In this document: positions 11,306-21,497 of the stretch, one piece after another
How positions within the stretch are numbered: position 1 is the first letter of the stretch
Layout: each line of letters opens with the position of its first letter
The notes under the pieces: model-generated
What the model was told of the DNA's origin: nothing
Seen by the model: only the letters and a program-made list of their open reading frames with translations
Databases searched by the model: none
Program-made: the position numbers and the translations under genes
Source of the DNA: Cladobotryum mycophilum
Lineage: Eukaryota > Ascomycota > Sordariomycetes > Hypocreales > Hypocreaceae
Reading direction: 5' to 3'
Length of the DNA: 64,000 bases
Assembly: GCA_036429605.1 (NCBI GenBank)
Contig: CM071589.1
Coordinates: 7,580,444-7,644,443, forward strand

Positions 11306-12184
11306 CTAATTTAAAATACCTGTGATATTCGTCTTCCTATGCTTGGTTGCAAACTCAAACAACGTGTCCCAGTTGCGACATTTATGCTCAATATGATCAA
11401 GCCCAAGCTCTCCAACAAATGGTTCTAGAGTGGTGTCTCCAAGACACATGATGGATTGGCGCAAGTACTCCAAACAGTGAGCGGTGTGAGATTCCTTGTG
11501 GATCTTCTTCTTTACGCCCTCAATTGCCTCGACTGATGAGGTTTGGTCAAGCAGTGTGTAGAGAAAGAGAGTGTCTGCTTTAAGAGACGCCTTGACGCAA
11601 GCGTTAGTTAAACTGGTTCGGAAACTGGACGTTATTCCACTTACGATGCAATGTAATTGATGATACATGGCGATTTGATACGCGCGGCCGGGTGATGATG
11701 GAAGACCCCATTTCTTCCATTCTGGAATCTCAATCCAACCTTCACCAGCTGAGAAAGGTATATGAGCTACTGCGATGGAAAAAAAGGTGAGATAATCCTA
11801 CCTGGATCTAGACTATCCCATATCGTCCCTTTGGGGTCCGCTGGATTTGATGACACATATCTCTGATCCTGTACAAAAGTGATGGTGTCGTAAGGTACTG
11901 AGTTGAGATCAGCGTGTCATACTTGCTTCACGGTCACTTAGCTCGGCGGGGATGTTTGACGTACTCTCAGGAAGAAAACTCGTTGGCTTTTCCAAAACTC
12001 CGTGGTAATGAATGACAACAATTACGCCCAGAAGTGCGCCAAAAACAGCAGAAATGGCCAAAAGAGCAACAGAAAGCCATGGCGATCGTGGTCGGTAGGT
12101 CAATGAGGATTTGGTGCCTTCACCATGATGCAGTGAATGGTAATCGTAGGAATGTTCCTTATTACTGGGCTCCTTGTTGCTCAT
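11306..12184 (-). CDS. UstYa/DUF3328 family oxidase-like membrane protein 1
   Basis: Exons (minus): 12184-11938, 11897-11802, 11748-11645, 11590-11306, giving about 243 residues. The first donor is uncertain: a GTGACC donor makes a 40-nt intron, the alternative only 25 nt. The last intron has length divisible by three and is inferred from GTAAGT and a CTAAC branch site; splicing gives HQLHC-IASLKAD. One transmembrane helix lies at residues 36-58. Two HxxHC motifs, HQLHC and HTAHC (the latter followed by LEYLRQSIMC), are the hallmark of UstYa-type enzymes. These proteins carry out oxidative cyclisation and related steps on ribosomal peptides (ustiloxin, asperipin, phomopsin) and some NRPS peptides, at the ER/Golgi membrane. 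The C-terminus CRNWDTLFEFATKHR is also typical. It is the leftmost of seven family members around the small peptide gene at 17177. Confidence 0.85.
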
Positions 12185-12899
12185 TTTCGGCAGAAATTCA
12201 TGAAAGCAAGAGCATGGAGATGGGGGTTAACGGCACAGAAGGGGCCACGAAGAATGTCCTATAAACTCAACTTGACACGAACTCAGCCTGATACCTCAAG
12301 GACCCTCGGATCCACAAACCTATTTTCTCACCAGCCCACTGATTACGAACCAATCCGTTACCATTGCATCATGACGATGGGGAGTAAAGTGGCGGAACTG
12401 GACAATACTTGTCAATTACAAAATCAGTACATCCTTGAGAATCTGCAACTAGCCCCTGTCAGATTTAGTGCCGGCAAAGTCTTCAGCGAGGCCAAGTTCA
12501 GCCATAAGCAGGGCTGAGGGCGTGTGCATAATCACAAACGGAAATTTGGGAGAGAACAGGGATAGGATTCAGTGGGGCTTGCTAAGTGGTACCGGCGTTC
12601 AGGAGGGTCTAGAGCGTTTATTTCCTGGCCCACAGTCATCGTGAAGCGAGATCCGAGTGATGCTCCCACTTATCGCGTAAGACATGATGTCATCATGTCT
12701 ACCTGTACATGTCGCTACGCGTATTAGACGGGGTAGCTTTCCCTTCTCCGTGGGCTTACATGAATCGTTGTTATTCGAGGGCGGGTTATCTGTCGTGTTT
12801 CTGAGCCCTTCGTAGTTTCTACCGGACTGTTAGCAGAAGTGTACGCGCCTTTCTGGTATGTTCTGCCGAGGACTCTAGACAGCCAGCATTGTCGCCGCT

Positions 12900-13720
12900 A
12901 TGGTGTCTAATCACGATATGACTGTCCTTGATCAAGATGAAGACGTAATTGGCCTCATCTCAGAAAAACCATCCACTGCGTGTCCACAAAAGGCTTCTTG
13001 GGGGCCATTTCTTCTTCAGATCGCCTTGACATTCATTCTCTCCCTGACGGGATCATGCGTACTTTACTATCTACTCGCTACACATCAGCAGACCACATGC
13101 CGTTGCGTCGACGGGTTTGAGCATGGTCACAGCACAGAATTTGGCCCAGTGTTGCCATATATATCGGTCAAGATCGAACAATCCACTGGCGGGTTGACCT
13201 TGAGCTCCAATGGCACATTGAAGCTAGGCACTTCAATGTATTCAGGGCGGCCATCGTCGCAGATTGATCAGGCTTGGGTTGAACTACTCGTTGGCAACGA
13301 GATTGTTGTCTTCGATAAGGAGGCATCGAGCATGAAAGGGAAGACGATGCGTGAGGAGGATGGGGGTGGAGGTTTGGGCTTGAGGTCTATCACGGACTTC
13401 ACTGCATTAACCTCCTGCGAAAACAAATAGACCCCGAGCATTATGGTATAAATGCACACAATGCACACAAGACGCATCTTGGTGAGTTAAGTTAATCACA
13501 CCTATGTATGCAGCTAGCTGACAAACAATTAGATCACTGCGTCGACTACCTCCGACAGACGATACAATGCCACTCCGACTTAACCCCAGTACCTTACTGG
13601 ATCGAACCGGAGACAGGGTCACGAACTGTCAATTTTGGCGAGCTGCATACGTGTCGGGACTTTGGCAAGCTTCATGAATGGGTTATACCAAGATATAGGT
13701 CCCCTACGCGAGGCGTGTAA
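12900..13720 (+). CDS. UstYa/DUF3328 family protein 2, with an apparent 1-nt frameshift
   Basis: Exons 12900-13481 and 13533-13720. The transmembrane segment is at residues 37-60, then ID-QAWVELLVG, the first motif HGLHC (13391-13405), the second motif HLDHC across the intron, and CRDFGKLHEW near the end. The frame from the ATG does not reach HGLHC: a shift of one base is needed close to the GGGGG run at 13362-13366, after which the frame is clean to the TAA at 13720 and the intron phase fits. No intron explains the shift. Either the gene was recently inactivated or the homopolymer is miscounted in the assembly. Both active-site motifs are otherwise intact. Function as for the other family members. 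Confidence 0.75.
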
Positions 13721-13907
13721 ACAATATGTATAGTGCTAGTGTATTTGCTCTTGATTAGCCATATGCGCATCAACATGGAAAGTGTATTATATTTCTAGTT
13801 TAACATAATTGCCGTGCGCCGTCAAGTCACGGTCATAGTATTCAAGGTCAGTTTAAGCAAATGATGGAGCGGCCTAGTTCACTCCTCGCAAACAGCTCCG
13901 TTTCCCA

Positions 13908-14860
13908 CTAATTGATCTTCTTTGACAAATCAACCCATCCCTTACCATCTGGCGATCGAGCAATTCTATTAGCCATGACGGCACGGTAAATACCTGACCA
14001 ATCTCTGCACATATGAACGCTGCCCCAACCTGTAGACCCTTGTGTTCCATCCGCGTTGTGAGGCCGCTCTAGAGACAAATCTCCTTGACACATGACCGCC
14101 TGTGCGTTTATTTTCAAGTTAGTACAGAAACAATAGAATTGGTCCCAGGTTGGTTAGCTTTTACCTGTCGCAACATTTCTACACAGTGATTCAAGTGCTC
14201 AAAATCACTTGTATGATGAGAACCGGTGTGTCCTTTTTGAAAAGCGACCAGAGCTTGTTTGATGCTGATCTAGTGATACCCAGCACATAGCCGGAATTAT
14301 TAGCCACGCAATTGTCAATTTCAAGAGTGGCAAACTTACCACACAATGGAGCTGGTGCATCACAGCGACTGCGAAGCCCTCGCTCTTGGCCGACCATTTA
14401 CTAGGATCAGCAGCTACATCGGTCATTTGCATCCCGCCTCCTTGGGCGCCGCCGATAGATGGATCATCAAAGGCAACAAAGGTACCAGCGTAAATGTCGT
14501 CCCAGATGGAGTATATTCGCGTGCCATTTGGGTGCCGCGCCTCAGGTTCTGCGTCAATGTACCGCTGGTCGTTTTCCATCTTGACAGGGACCCATGGAAC
14601 TGCCAAATGAGTCAATGGTCTTGAGCCAATGGAATAGAACCGATTTACTTACTATCACCGAAAAGCACATCTGTGGGGAGGCCAGAGTTTTGCTGCTTGA
14701 ACAATCCTGACACATAGTGCTTGCTATTCCAGAGCGTGTAGGCCAGAGGAAACATGGCCAAAAGCATGGCAAGTAAAAGCCATTTTACTCTGCTGTGATT
14801 AAGACATTGACGCTGTGGATTCTTGCCGTGAAGGAGGAGATATTCATATGAGCTGGCCAT
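13908..14860 (-). CDS. UstYa/DUF3328 family protein 3
   Basis: Four exons (minus): 14860-14653, 14599-14340, 14269-14165, 14099-13908, with phases that close exactly to 254 residues. The start is the ATG at 14860 (MASSYEY), not the upstream in-frame ATG. A single transmembrane helix lies at residues 26-44, with basic residues on its N-terminal side. The luminal part contains IPWVPVKME, then MHQLHC just before an intron, HLNHCVEMLRQ just before the next intron, and MCRDWSGIYRAV near the C-terminus. Exon borders falling beside the two HxxHC motifs recur in the family members here. It has no frameshift or stop. It is transcribed away from member 4 and convergent with member 2 (188 bases apart). 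Confidence 0.88.
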
Positions 14861-15336
14861 GTTGTTTATTCCACGGTTCAAAAGGTACCGGCTTGATAAT
14901 TATAAACTACATGTAGTTTGGGAGGAAACGATGGGAGTTATAAGCAGAGCAGCGGCTGGGGGTTGGGGGTGCAATGACCAACGCGTAAGGGTAGTAAGCA
15001 CTGGCGCCACGCAGCCTAGCGAAACTCTACAGAAACAGAAACCTTTGCTCGGCCAACTGGAAGTCTCACACAGAGCGTAGAACTCTCGTAGTAATTAAAG
15101 GGACTGAGATTATAGAGATGTGTGTGGATTTTGTGTAGTTCTAGGAATGATATTCTGACATCCTCAGTCTGGCAGTGGCTCCAATCGTCATGCACCAAAG
15201 TCAGAACAATAGTCTTTAGGGTACGCTCAATTTAGCGGCAACAATGAACTAATACTACAGATGTTATAACTAATGAAGCTGCACTGAACTTGATTTCTAC
15301 GGCTTAAAAATATATGTTTGTGACGACTATAACTGT

Positions 15337-16504
15337 TTACTCGCCTCCGTCAGAGGGAGGGTTCTTCTTCGACCCAACACCATGAGGAAACGTAACACCT
15401 ATTTAGAACATTAGTTTAATCTAATATAAAAAAGATTCATTGTCGATATCTGTGGCACTTACCAAACTCTGGACTGACAAGCAATCCGGGCTGATATATA
15501 TTAACCTTGCGCTGCTTGGACCAGCTATCAATAGCATTCCAATTGCGGCAGACATGAGGAGTTGTGTGGCCCTGGGGCATTCGACTACCCGCCTCCCAGT
15601 GCCATGTCGACATGCCAACATCTCCATGACACATAGCTGCTTGACGGAGGTAATTAAGGCAGTGGTCTAGTCGCCTTGTCAGTATGGTAATTGTATGAAA
15701 ACCCAAAGAGTCAGAGGGAATCCTCACCAATATGATGAAGTCTTTCCTTGGCGTCTGCCTCAGTTTCGTTCGGGTAAAAGTGATCCAAGTACAAATTCTG
15801 GCGAATCAGTTTCTGTGCCGATTAAAAAAGCTTCTTGGTTAGTACATGTCATAATAATGGTCATAGCCCAGAGTGTTTGACTTACGAGACAGTGTAGTTC
15901 GTGATAAGCGTTGACAAGGACAACATAGCCGCCATTCTCGTCGTTCAGCTCTACAGCATTCTCTAATCTCCCCATCTTAATCAAATCATCCTTTGTGATG
16001 CGGACGTCGATTCCTACAAGCAGACGGTGAGCTAGAGTTCTGTGAAGGTCACTAATAACAGCTCTGTAAACCTCTCACCTTGGAGCATGTCATGCCACGC
16101 CTTTTCTCTGGCTGGGTCAGGTGGTCCCATATATCTCGGTATGTCATCGTTAGTGAAGTTGCGTAACTCATACTCAATGATGTCTGAGATGGGAGCTAAG
16201 GAGCATGGTAAGCCGTTGCATCAAGTCAATTTCATGAAACATTGTTCCACGCACAGTAAAACAGGTCATTGCCTTTGTGTTGATGTCGTAAGGTGTGCAG
16301 CAAAATTCCAGCAATGGTCAGATTGATGGCAACAAGAAGGCCATGCAATAATGCAGGCTTAAGGGTCTTCCTCCAACCTGACACGCGCTCCTGAGGACGA
16401 TCCACGTTGCTAGCATTACCTTTCTCCAGGAGGTTGGTCTTAACGTCGAAGACATCCTCCTCCTCAGAGAAAAATATTTTGCTTTCAGACGACGCTCGCT
16501 GCAT
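15337..16504 (-). CDS. UstYa/DUF3328 family protein 4
   Basis: Six exons (minus): 16504-16255, 16195-16079, 16013-15886, 15812-15728, 15666-15463, 15398-15337. They give 281 residues with all phases consistent. The first intron uses a GTGCGT donor, producing LFYSPISDIIEYELRNF, the usual family start of the luminal domain. The transmembrane helix is at residues 51-71. First motif YHELHC; second motif HHIDHC spans an intron and is followed by LNYLRQAAMCHGD. The last exon adds a short hydrophilic tail ending PSDGGE. The reading without the last intron would stop at 15437. An alternative start lies 7 codons upstream at 16525. Its promoter side faces the precursor-like peptide gene, so the two are divergently arranged over about 670 bases. 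Confidence 0.88.
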
Positions 16505-17101
16505 TGTGTTGTTACGTCTATGCAACTTGGGGAAAAGCTGTTGTCTTGCTGGTCTGAACTGTTCGATTGGCGTAAGTTAGGAGGGAGGGAGCACCGGCAC
16601 CTAGTTTGCCTTGAGTGTTGATTGAGGGGTATCTATTTCTGGCTCGCAAGACTTCCTATAATATCAGGGCTAGGATCATAAGCCTGTTCTAGCGAAGTCG
16701 AGTCAGGCTCTGCTATACGGGGGCTCTTTGTTATGAGGCTAGAGGTTTCACAAAACGATAATTCCGCTAAGCTTTGCCTGTCCCACTTTTATCACTAAAG
16801 CTTTAATTATCTGTGTAGTCAGATTATCACCGAGATATAATCACGTAGCTTATCTTATGTGCATTAGCGTGTCCATACTGACACTGTCACCTTTACCATT
16901 CCGAGTCACGGTTCAACCTCATATAGCTGTATCCTTCCTGAGATGTGACACGTAATTTAAGACTAAAGACACCCTAGCCCTGAATGACAAGTGGCTATCT
17001 CTTCCTTACTCTTAATTGACTTTAAGCGCAGGCGGTTGGTAGGACGAGTATCAAACCGCGAAAACTATTTAGACTTTGAAGGCGATTGCTCTTTGTCCTA
17101 G
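16505..17101. promoter_or_regulatory. Divergent intergenic region between UstYa member 4 and the small peptide gene
   Basis: About 600 bases with no coding potential lie between two divergent starts. It probably holds both promoters. No binding site could be assigned with confidence. Confidence 0.4.
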
Positions 17102-17176
17102 TTGTATCATCAACTCACACACACTTCTCTTCCTATTCACCTCAGCCTAATCTTTTCCACCACAACATCTCTTAAA
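17102..17176 (+). promoter_or_regulatory. CT-rich 5' leader of the small secreted peptide gene
   Basis: The 75 bases before the ATG are pyrimidine/CA rich (CACACACTTCTCTTCC, CCACCACAACATCTC) and end in TTAAAATG. This is typical of highly expressed filamentous-fungal genes and supports the ATG at 17177 rather than the upstream in-frame TTG/ATG-like codons. Confidence 0.5.
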
Positions 17177-17320
17177 ATGCAGTTCGCTCAGCTCATCGCC
17201 TTTGCCGCTATCTTCGGACTGAGCATTGCTCAGCCAGTCCCAGCTGACTCCTACGATCAGACTGATGCTCTCCGTGGTGACGGCACCGAGTCCATTGACT
17301 TCTGGGTTCGCAACCCTTAA
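17177..17320 (+). CDS. Small secreted peptide, candidate RiPP precursor for the UstYa cluster
   Basis: An intronless 47-residue frame. Residues 1-18 form a textbook signal peptide (MQFAQLIAFA... ending SIA), with likely cleavage before QPVPADSYDQ. The remaining 29 residues are acidic and hydrophilic, ending in the aromatic segment IDFWVRNP at the C-terminus. The gene sits centrally among seven UstYa-like genes, as dikaritin precursors do. Known precursors of that class (UstA and similar) are longer and carry repeated cores flanked by Lys-Arg Kex2 sites. This one has neither repeats nor a dibasic site, so it would be a single-core precursor whose product lies at the C-terminus (Phe-Trp, perhaps with Tyr26). 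The family is not recognised, and the role is inferred from context. It could alternatively be an unrelated small secreted protein. Confidence 0.65.
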   Translation: MQFAQLIAFAAIFGLSIAQPVPADSYDQTDALRGDGTESIDFWVRNP

Positions 17321-18301
17321 GTTGCTATCTGAAAATCCTTTGTAAGTTAATAGATGTAGCGATTCCTATCTTGCATTAATCTAATTTTAGATAGACGGTG
17401 TCATGGACCTACGTTTCGACCAGCTAGGAACCACAGAATTATTTGGCATCATCTAAGCGTACTTGGAGAGGCGGTGTGTCATATTAGGTAGACCAATTGT
17501 ACAATCTTATTACCTAAGTCTAATATTTCCTTGTAGCATTAACTGCTATTGTGAAGTGACGTATATTCGGACAAGGAACTTCGTGTCTTTATGTGTAGTA
17601 CTTTACCGAAATGAAAGTGGCTTAAGTCCCTGCATAGCGATTATCATCTCGCACGGACTTATGTAAGCAGCATCCTTACTCGTGCTTCCCACCAGTAATA
17701 AGCGATTTCGTGTCGCCAGGGGGTTGCATGTGGCCTAGTGCGCAGCTTTAGCTCCTCTCGGTCTCTCATTGTAATAGGGGTAGGTGTTGTAAGACATGAA
17801 GAGCCCCATTCAAGCGTCTTAGATCACTTATGCTACGTAATCACCTTTCCATCCCCAAATCCATTCTAATGCTCTAGATCTCATACTAAGTGATAAGTGA
17901 CGATCGCCACGAGGCGCTGTTTGAACTACCAAACGGCGGAGATTTCCAGAGCTGGTCTGTCGTATGATAAGAGGCTAGATACTACCGAGTTTCTGACTTG
18001 TAAGCCCCCCACTTGTTGTGCTGTTCCATTCCATCGGCATTCCGGCACCCTTAGTGCACGCCCTGGAGATGCATTTTTTCGTCTTTGCTGTACGACTCTG
18101 CTAGCTTTCATAATTACACACCTCCCTAGCCCGCATTAGTCATGTACCTACTCCGTACTGGACTCTTGTTCCGTGGGGTCAGTGACACAAATTAATATGT
18201 CCAGCGGTAGAAAACCATGAGGCTGAGGGTTACCTATGTGCGCTGTTCTCAGAACATACTGAAGTCTCAGAACTGAGGGAGCAACAATCACCCTATCCAC
18301 G
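17321..18301. other. Intergenic region, 3' side of the peptide gene
   Basis: No supported gene. Contains the probable 3' UTR of the peptide gene and the promoter of UstYa member 5. Short frames around 17463-18139 show no family character. Confidence 0.5.
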
Positions 18302-19513
18302 ATGCCAATACTCCGGTTCCTTCAGCAAGATCGGCGGTACGAGAAGATTCAGCAACTGGGCGACAACGAAAGTGTTACAGCATCCGAAAAGAGGTGTAAA
18401 CGCTTCCTTTACTCAGCCATCCTCTCGTGCTACCCTTGGATGATCTCGACATTCATTCTTGCTATTATCGTTGTTTCAGGAATTGCCAGCAGCCAGACAA
18501 ATAAGTGCACCAGAAGCTTCAGCACAGAGTTTGGTACAGACTTTATGGCATTGTCTTTAGTGTAATATTTGCTAATCCAAAATGCTATCCAGAACCTCTC
18601 AGAGAGCTCGTAGAGTGGAAAGAAGTCACATTTGGTGGAACGCTCAGGTATACCGAGTTGGGTCACTTGTATATGGACAACGGCCCAGATGGAATTGAGT
18701 ACTTTGGACCTCCATCGCCCGAGATCGATAGAGCCTGGAAGGATTTAATAGGGGGTAGGTTTGAGATGGCCGCTTGAGAAGTACCTTACTGATACCTAAT
18801 GCCAACAGGCGAATACCTTATAGAAATTAGCCCCGAAGAGGTTGGCATCATTGAGGGAAAGTCAGATGAGCATCCTGTAGCAGGATACCGAATGATGTGA
18901 GTAGTAATATGCAAGAGACTATCAGGGTCTCTAACTGCCAGACTCTATACGCTGTGCTAATGCCTCGCCTTCAGACCAGATTTTATTCATAGCCTTCACT
19001 GCGTGGTATGTGAAACAACGTGGTTACTTATATGTAATAACTAACAGAACCGAGCAGAACCATGTCCGAATGATTCTGGACAGCGAGCACTACTTCAACG
19101 CCTCGCTATCCAATCTCAGGCGGATAGATAGAATACATATACGTAAGAAACTCTAAAACCCTTAAAAAAGGTCGAAGAAGCTAACAATTATTATCTACCC
19201 AGATCATTGTTTAAACCACATCCGACAGCTCATCGAATGCAACGTCGACTTGACACCCGTCACAAGCATCTACATGCCGGCTGTAGACACATTCGTTGGA
19301 AACTTTGAGCAGAAACACATGTGTCGTGATCGAGGCAAAGTAAAGGCATGGATTGCGGCGCGAAGAGAACAAGAGCTCAAAGAAAACCGCAACGGCCATC
19401 GTAAAGTGCAGTTCCAAGAGGCCCATCCGGGCAAGGCTATACCGGGGCAAGGATACGAACTTAATGATGATGCAAAAATGCCTTGGAATTGGACGCAATC
19501 TGAGTATTTATAG
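18302..19513 (+). CDS. UstYa/DUF3328 family protein 5
   Basis: Six exons: 18302-18533, 18593-18754, 18809-18896, 18975-19005, 19058-19142, 19203-19513; 302 residues, phases 1-1-2-0-1. The transmembrane segment is about residues 36-61. Luminal landmarks in order: STEFEPLRELVEWKEVTF, PEIDRAWKDLIGG, first motif HSLHC in a tiny 31-nt exon, NHVRMILDSEHYF, second motif HIHHC followed by LNHIRQLIEC, and MCRDRGKVKAW. The C-terminal tail of about 50 residues is longer than in its neighbours. The acceptor before NHVRM is chosen as GAGCAG because it restores the usual HC-x-NHVR spacing. The intron pattern is identical to member 7, so these two are recent relatives. Confidence 0.87.
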
Positions 19514-19693
19514 GTTCAATTAGCTTGTACTTGCAGTCTTAGTAGTATTTTTTGAAGATGATATTTATCCATTAGCCCCTCGAGATGTCGTTCATTAACA
19601 AACGCCTTGATAACTATAATTACTTCCATATAAAAGATAGCTACATTCAAATGAATCATTCTCAAGGTGGCATTTCATCTATTCAACTGTGCG

Positions 19694-20452
19694 TTACATG
19701 TCATTATGGCCACTTGAATGATCCCCTAACAAAGTCGCCAAATTTCGCTCGCTCAGTCCACAAGCTGGATACCAGCGCTTTGCACTCGTCATAATCTCCT
19801 TCATGGGGTAACGGTCTTGATTCATTAGCTCGTGTACACAGTGACGCGTATGGCCATATCGCGGAGACCATTCATCCAGAGGACTACCCCGAAGCACAGA
19901 GCGCGTTGTCTTCTCCCATGCGTACAAACAATGTACTAAATGAAACTCCCAAGTCGTGACAACGAAACCGTGTTCACCACGCATAACCGACGCCACATCA
20001 ACCGGTTTGCCGTCTGTCGTCTCCCAGTACAACACGTGTTGATGACGTTTAATGAAATCGGTGTAGAGTTCCTCGTCGAAACACTCTAGAGGGTGCCATC
20101 CGAAACTGAAAACGTCGAAATGACAATTTCGCTCAAGAGCTTCCTCTGTGGAGTTGCCGCAGTGGGATCTGTGAAAGGTAGAAGGCGGAGAGTCCTGCGA
20201 TCGAGCTGGCGACAAGCCTGATGAAGAATTGATTGGGTTCTTTTCTAGAGCAAGGGCAAGAACAAAAACGGCCACTAACTGCGCGAGAAAGACTCCGATC
20301 AAGATGAGACATGTTGATGTGGTGATTCTCCAGACTTTTTGCTCATGTGGAGTGTCTTTGTGCTGTTTGTCAGACCAATTCAAGTCTGTACCGTCTTCCT
20401 CGTCACAGCTTGGCTGTAGGAGAGGATCTGTCGATTCCGAGTTACAGCCCAT
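19694..20452 (-). CDS. UstYa/DUF3328-like protein 6 (intronless, divergent subfamily)
   Basis: A single exon of 252 residues. N-terminal hydrophilic tail, transmembrane helix at residues 46-69, then a luminal domain with HCGNSTEEALERNCHFD, WHPLECFDEELYTDFI, first motif HLVHC at 171-175 and second motif HTRHC at 201-205. The cysteine pattern (CGNS...ERNC...LEC) defines a branch of UstYa-like proteins distinct from the other six members here, and the lack of introns agrees. Activity is not known for this branch; membership rests on the paired HxxHC motifs and topology. It is convergent with member 5 (180 bases between stops). No defect is seen. Confidence 0.8.
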   Translation of the reverse strand: MGCNSESTDPLLQPSCDEEDGTDLNWSDKQHKDTPHEQKVWRITTSTCLILIGVFLAQLVAVFVLALALEKNPINSSSGLSPARSQDSPPSTFHRSHCGNSTEEALERNCHFDVFSFGWHPLECFDEELYTDFIKRHQHVLYWETTDGKPVDVASVMRGEHGFVVTTWEFHLVHCLYAWEKTTRSVLRGSPLDEWSPRYGHTRHCVHELMNQDRYPMKEIMTSAKRWYPACGLSERNLATLLGDHSSGHNDM

Positions 20453-21497
20453 GTTGTAAGCTTAAACGTAGAGCGAAAAGAGTTGACTGAGAAATGGGAT
20501 ATTTGGCAGCAACGCTTGTATGTGTTTTCTGGTGTGCTTGGTACAATCGGTAGTCACCCTAGACACTTGGTTTGAATAGCCACCAGGCAGTAGACTGAAC
20601 CCTTGCCACTGATACTCGCCAAGCCAGACCTCCCTCAGCTTGTGTAATTACTAGTCGGTCACCGATTATTAAACAACAGCCTACAATTTTCAGCCAGAGA
20701 ACTAAGGCAACGATTCACCCTTGAAAGTAACGCCCAAAGGCGTATCACCGTTAACGCAGGGATCATATAATAGTGCTGATCAACTACCCTTAGCAGTTGC
20801 ACATCTCCTGAACCATAAACAGCCAAACACCGGCACATAGATCTTAAATACACCCATACAGCTAAGCCTTATTGGGCTTTAGCATATTTCTAGAAGTATT
20901 ACTTCTTTTTCTATAATAGTAAACTTAATAGGGCTTAGCTGTGTGCCTGCGTTTAGCTGCTCTGAACCCTAGCTAGCGACTCGATTACTAATCTCATTGG
21001 TTCTACAGTCCGAAGGCTAGAGCCAATGCGCTATGCGGGCTTATCGAGTGGTTCGTGCATTTTTGGCAGCCACGGAGTATACCGGAGCCTACCCATGAAG
21101 AAACCGGTTAGCGGTTAATAAAGTTGATTATCTGCTTATTACTCCGTAGTCTAACAGGATTACGATCCGAGTGTTAACTAGTACACACCGTAAGCCGTAG
21201 GAAACGAGTCAAGGCTGCCCCGCAACTCGCTCCGCACGTAGTACTCATGTACTGTGCAAGTAATTACTTTGTAAATCTTAGACGTATTAGCAGCGTCACT
21301 TGCTCAGCAGCTTAGAGAACAGGGGCTGGCTTACGTATTCGTTTTGGGTCGTCGGCTACATGGTGATTCTAGTAATACAATTTTGAGTAGTCTTGGACGA
21401 AGTCTCGCCTCCTACATTTTGGCTGATTTTGGTCGGCAACTCTTGCCGCAAAAAGCATTATTTCGTGCATAGCTAAGGCAGCGCACGAAGTTTCCCA
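20453..21497. other. Intergenic region, no supported gene
   Basis: About 1 kb between divergent UstYa members 6 and 7. No convincing frame and no recognised motif. Confidence 0.5.

Noticed and set aside
17177..17320. Mating pheromone precursor
   Set aside because: No repeated mature peptide, no KR/dipeptidyl processing motifs and no CAAX end, so neither fungal pheromone class fits.
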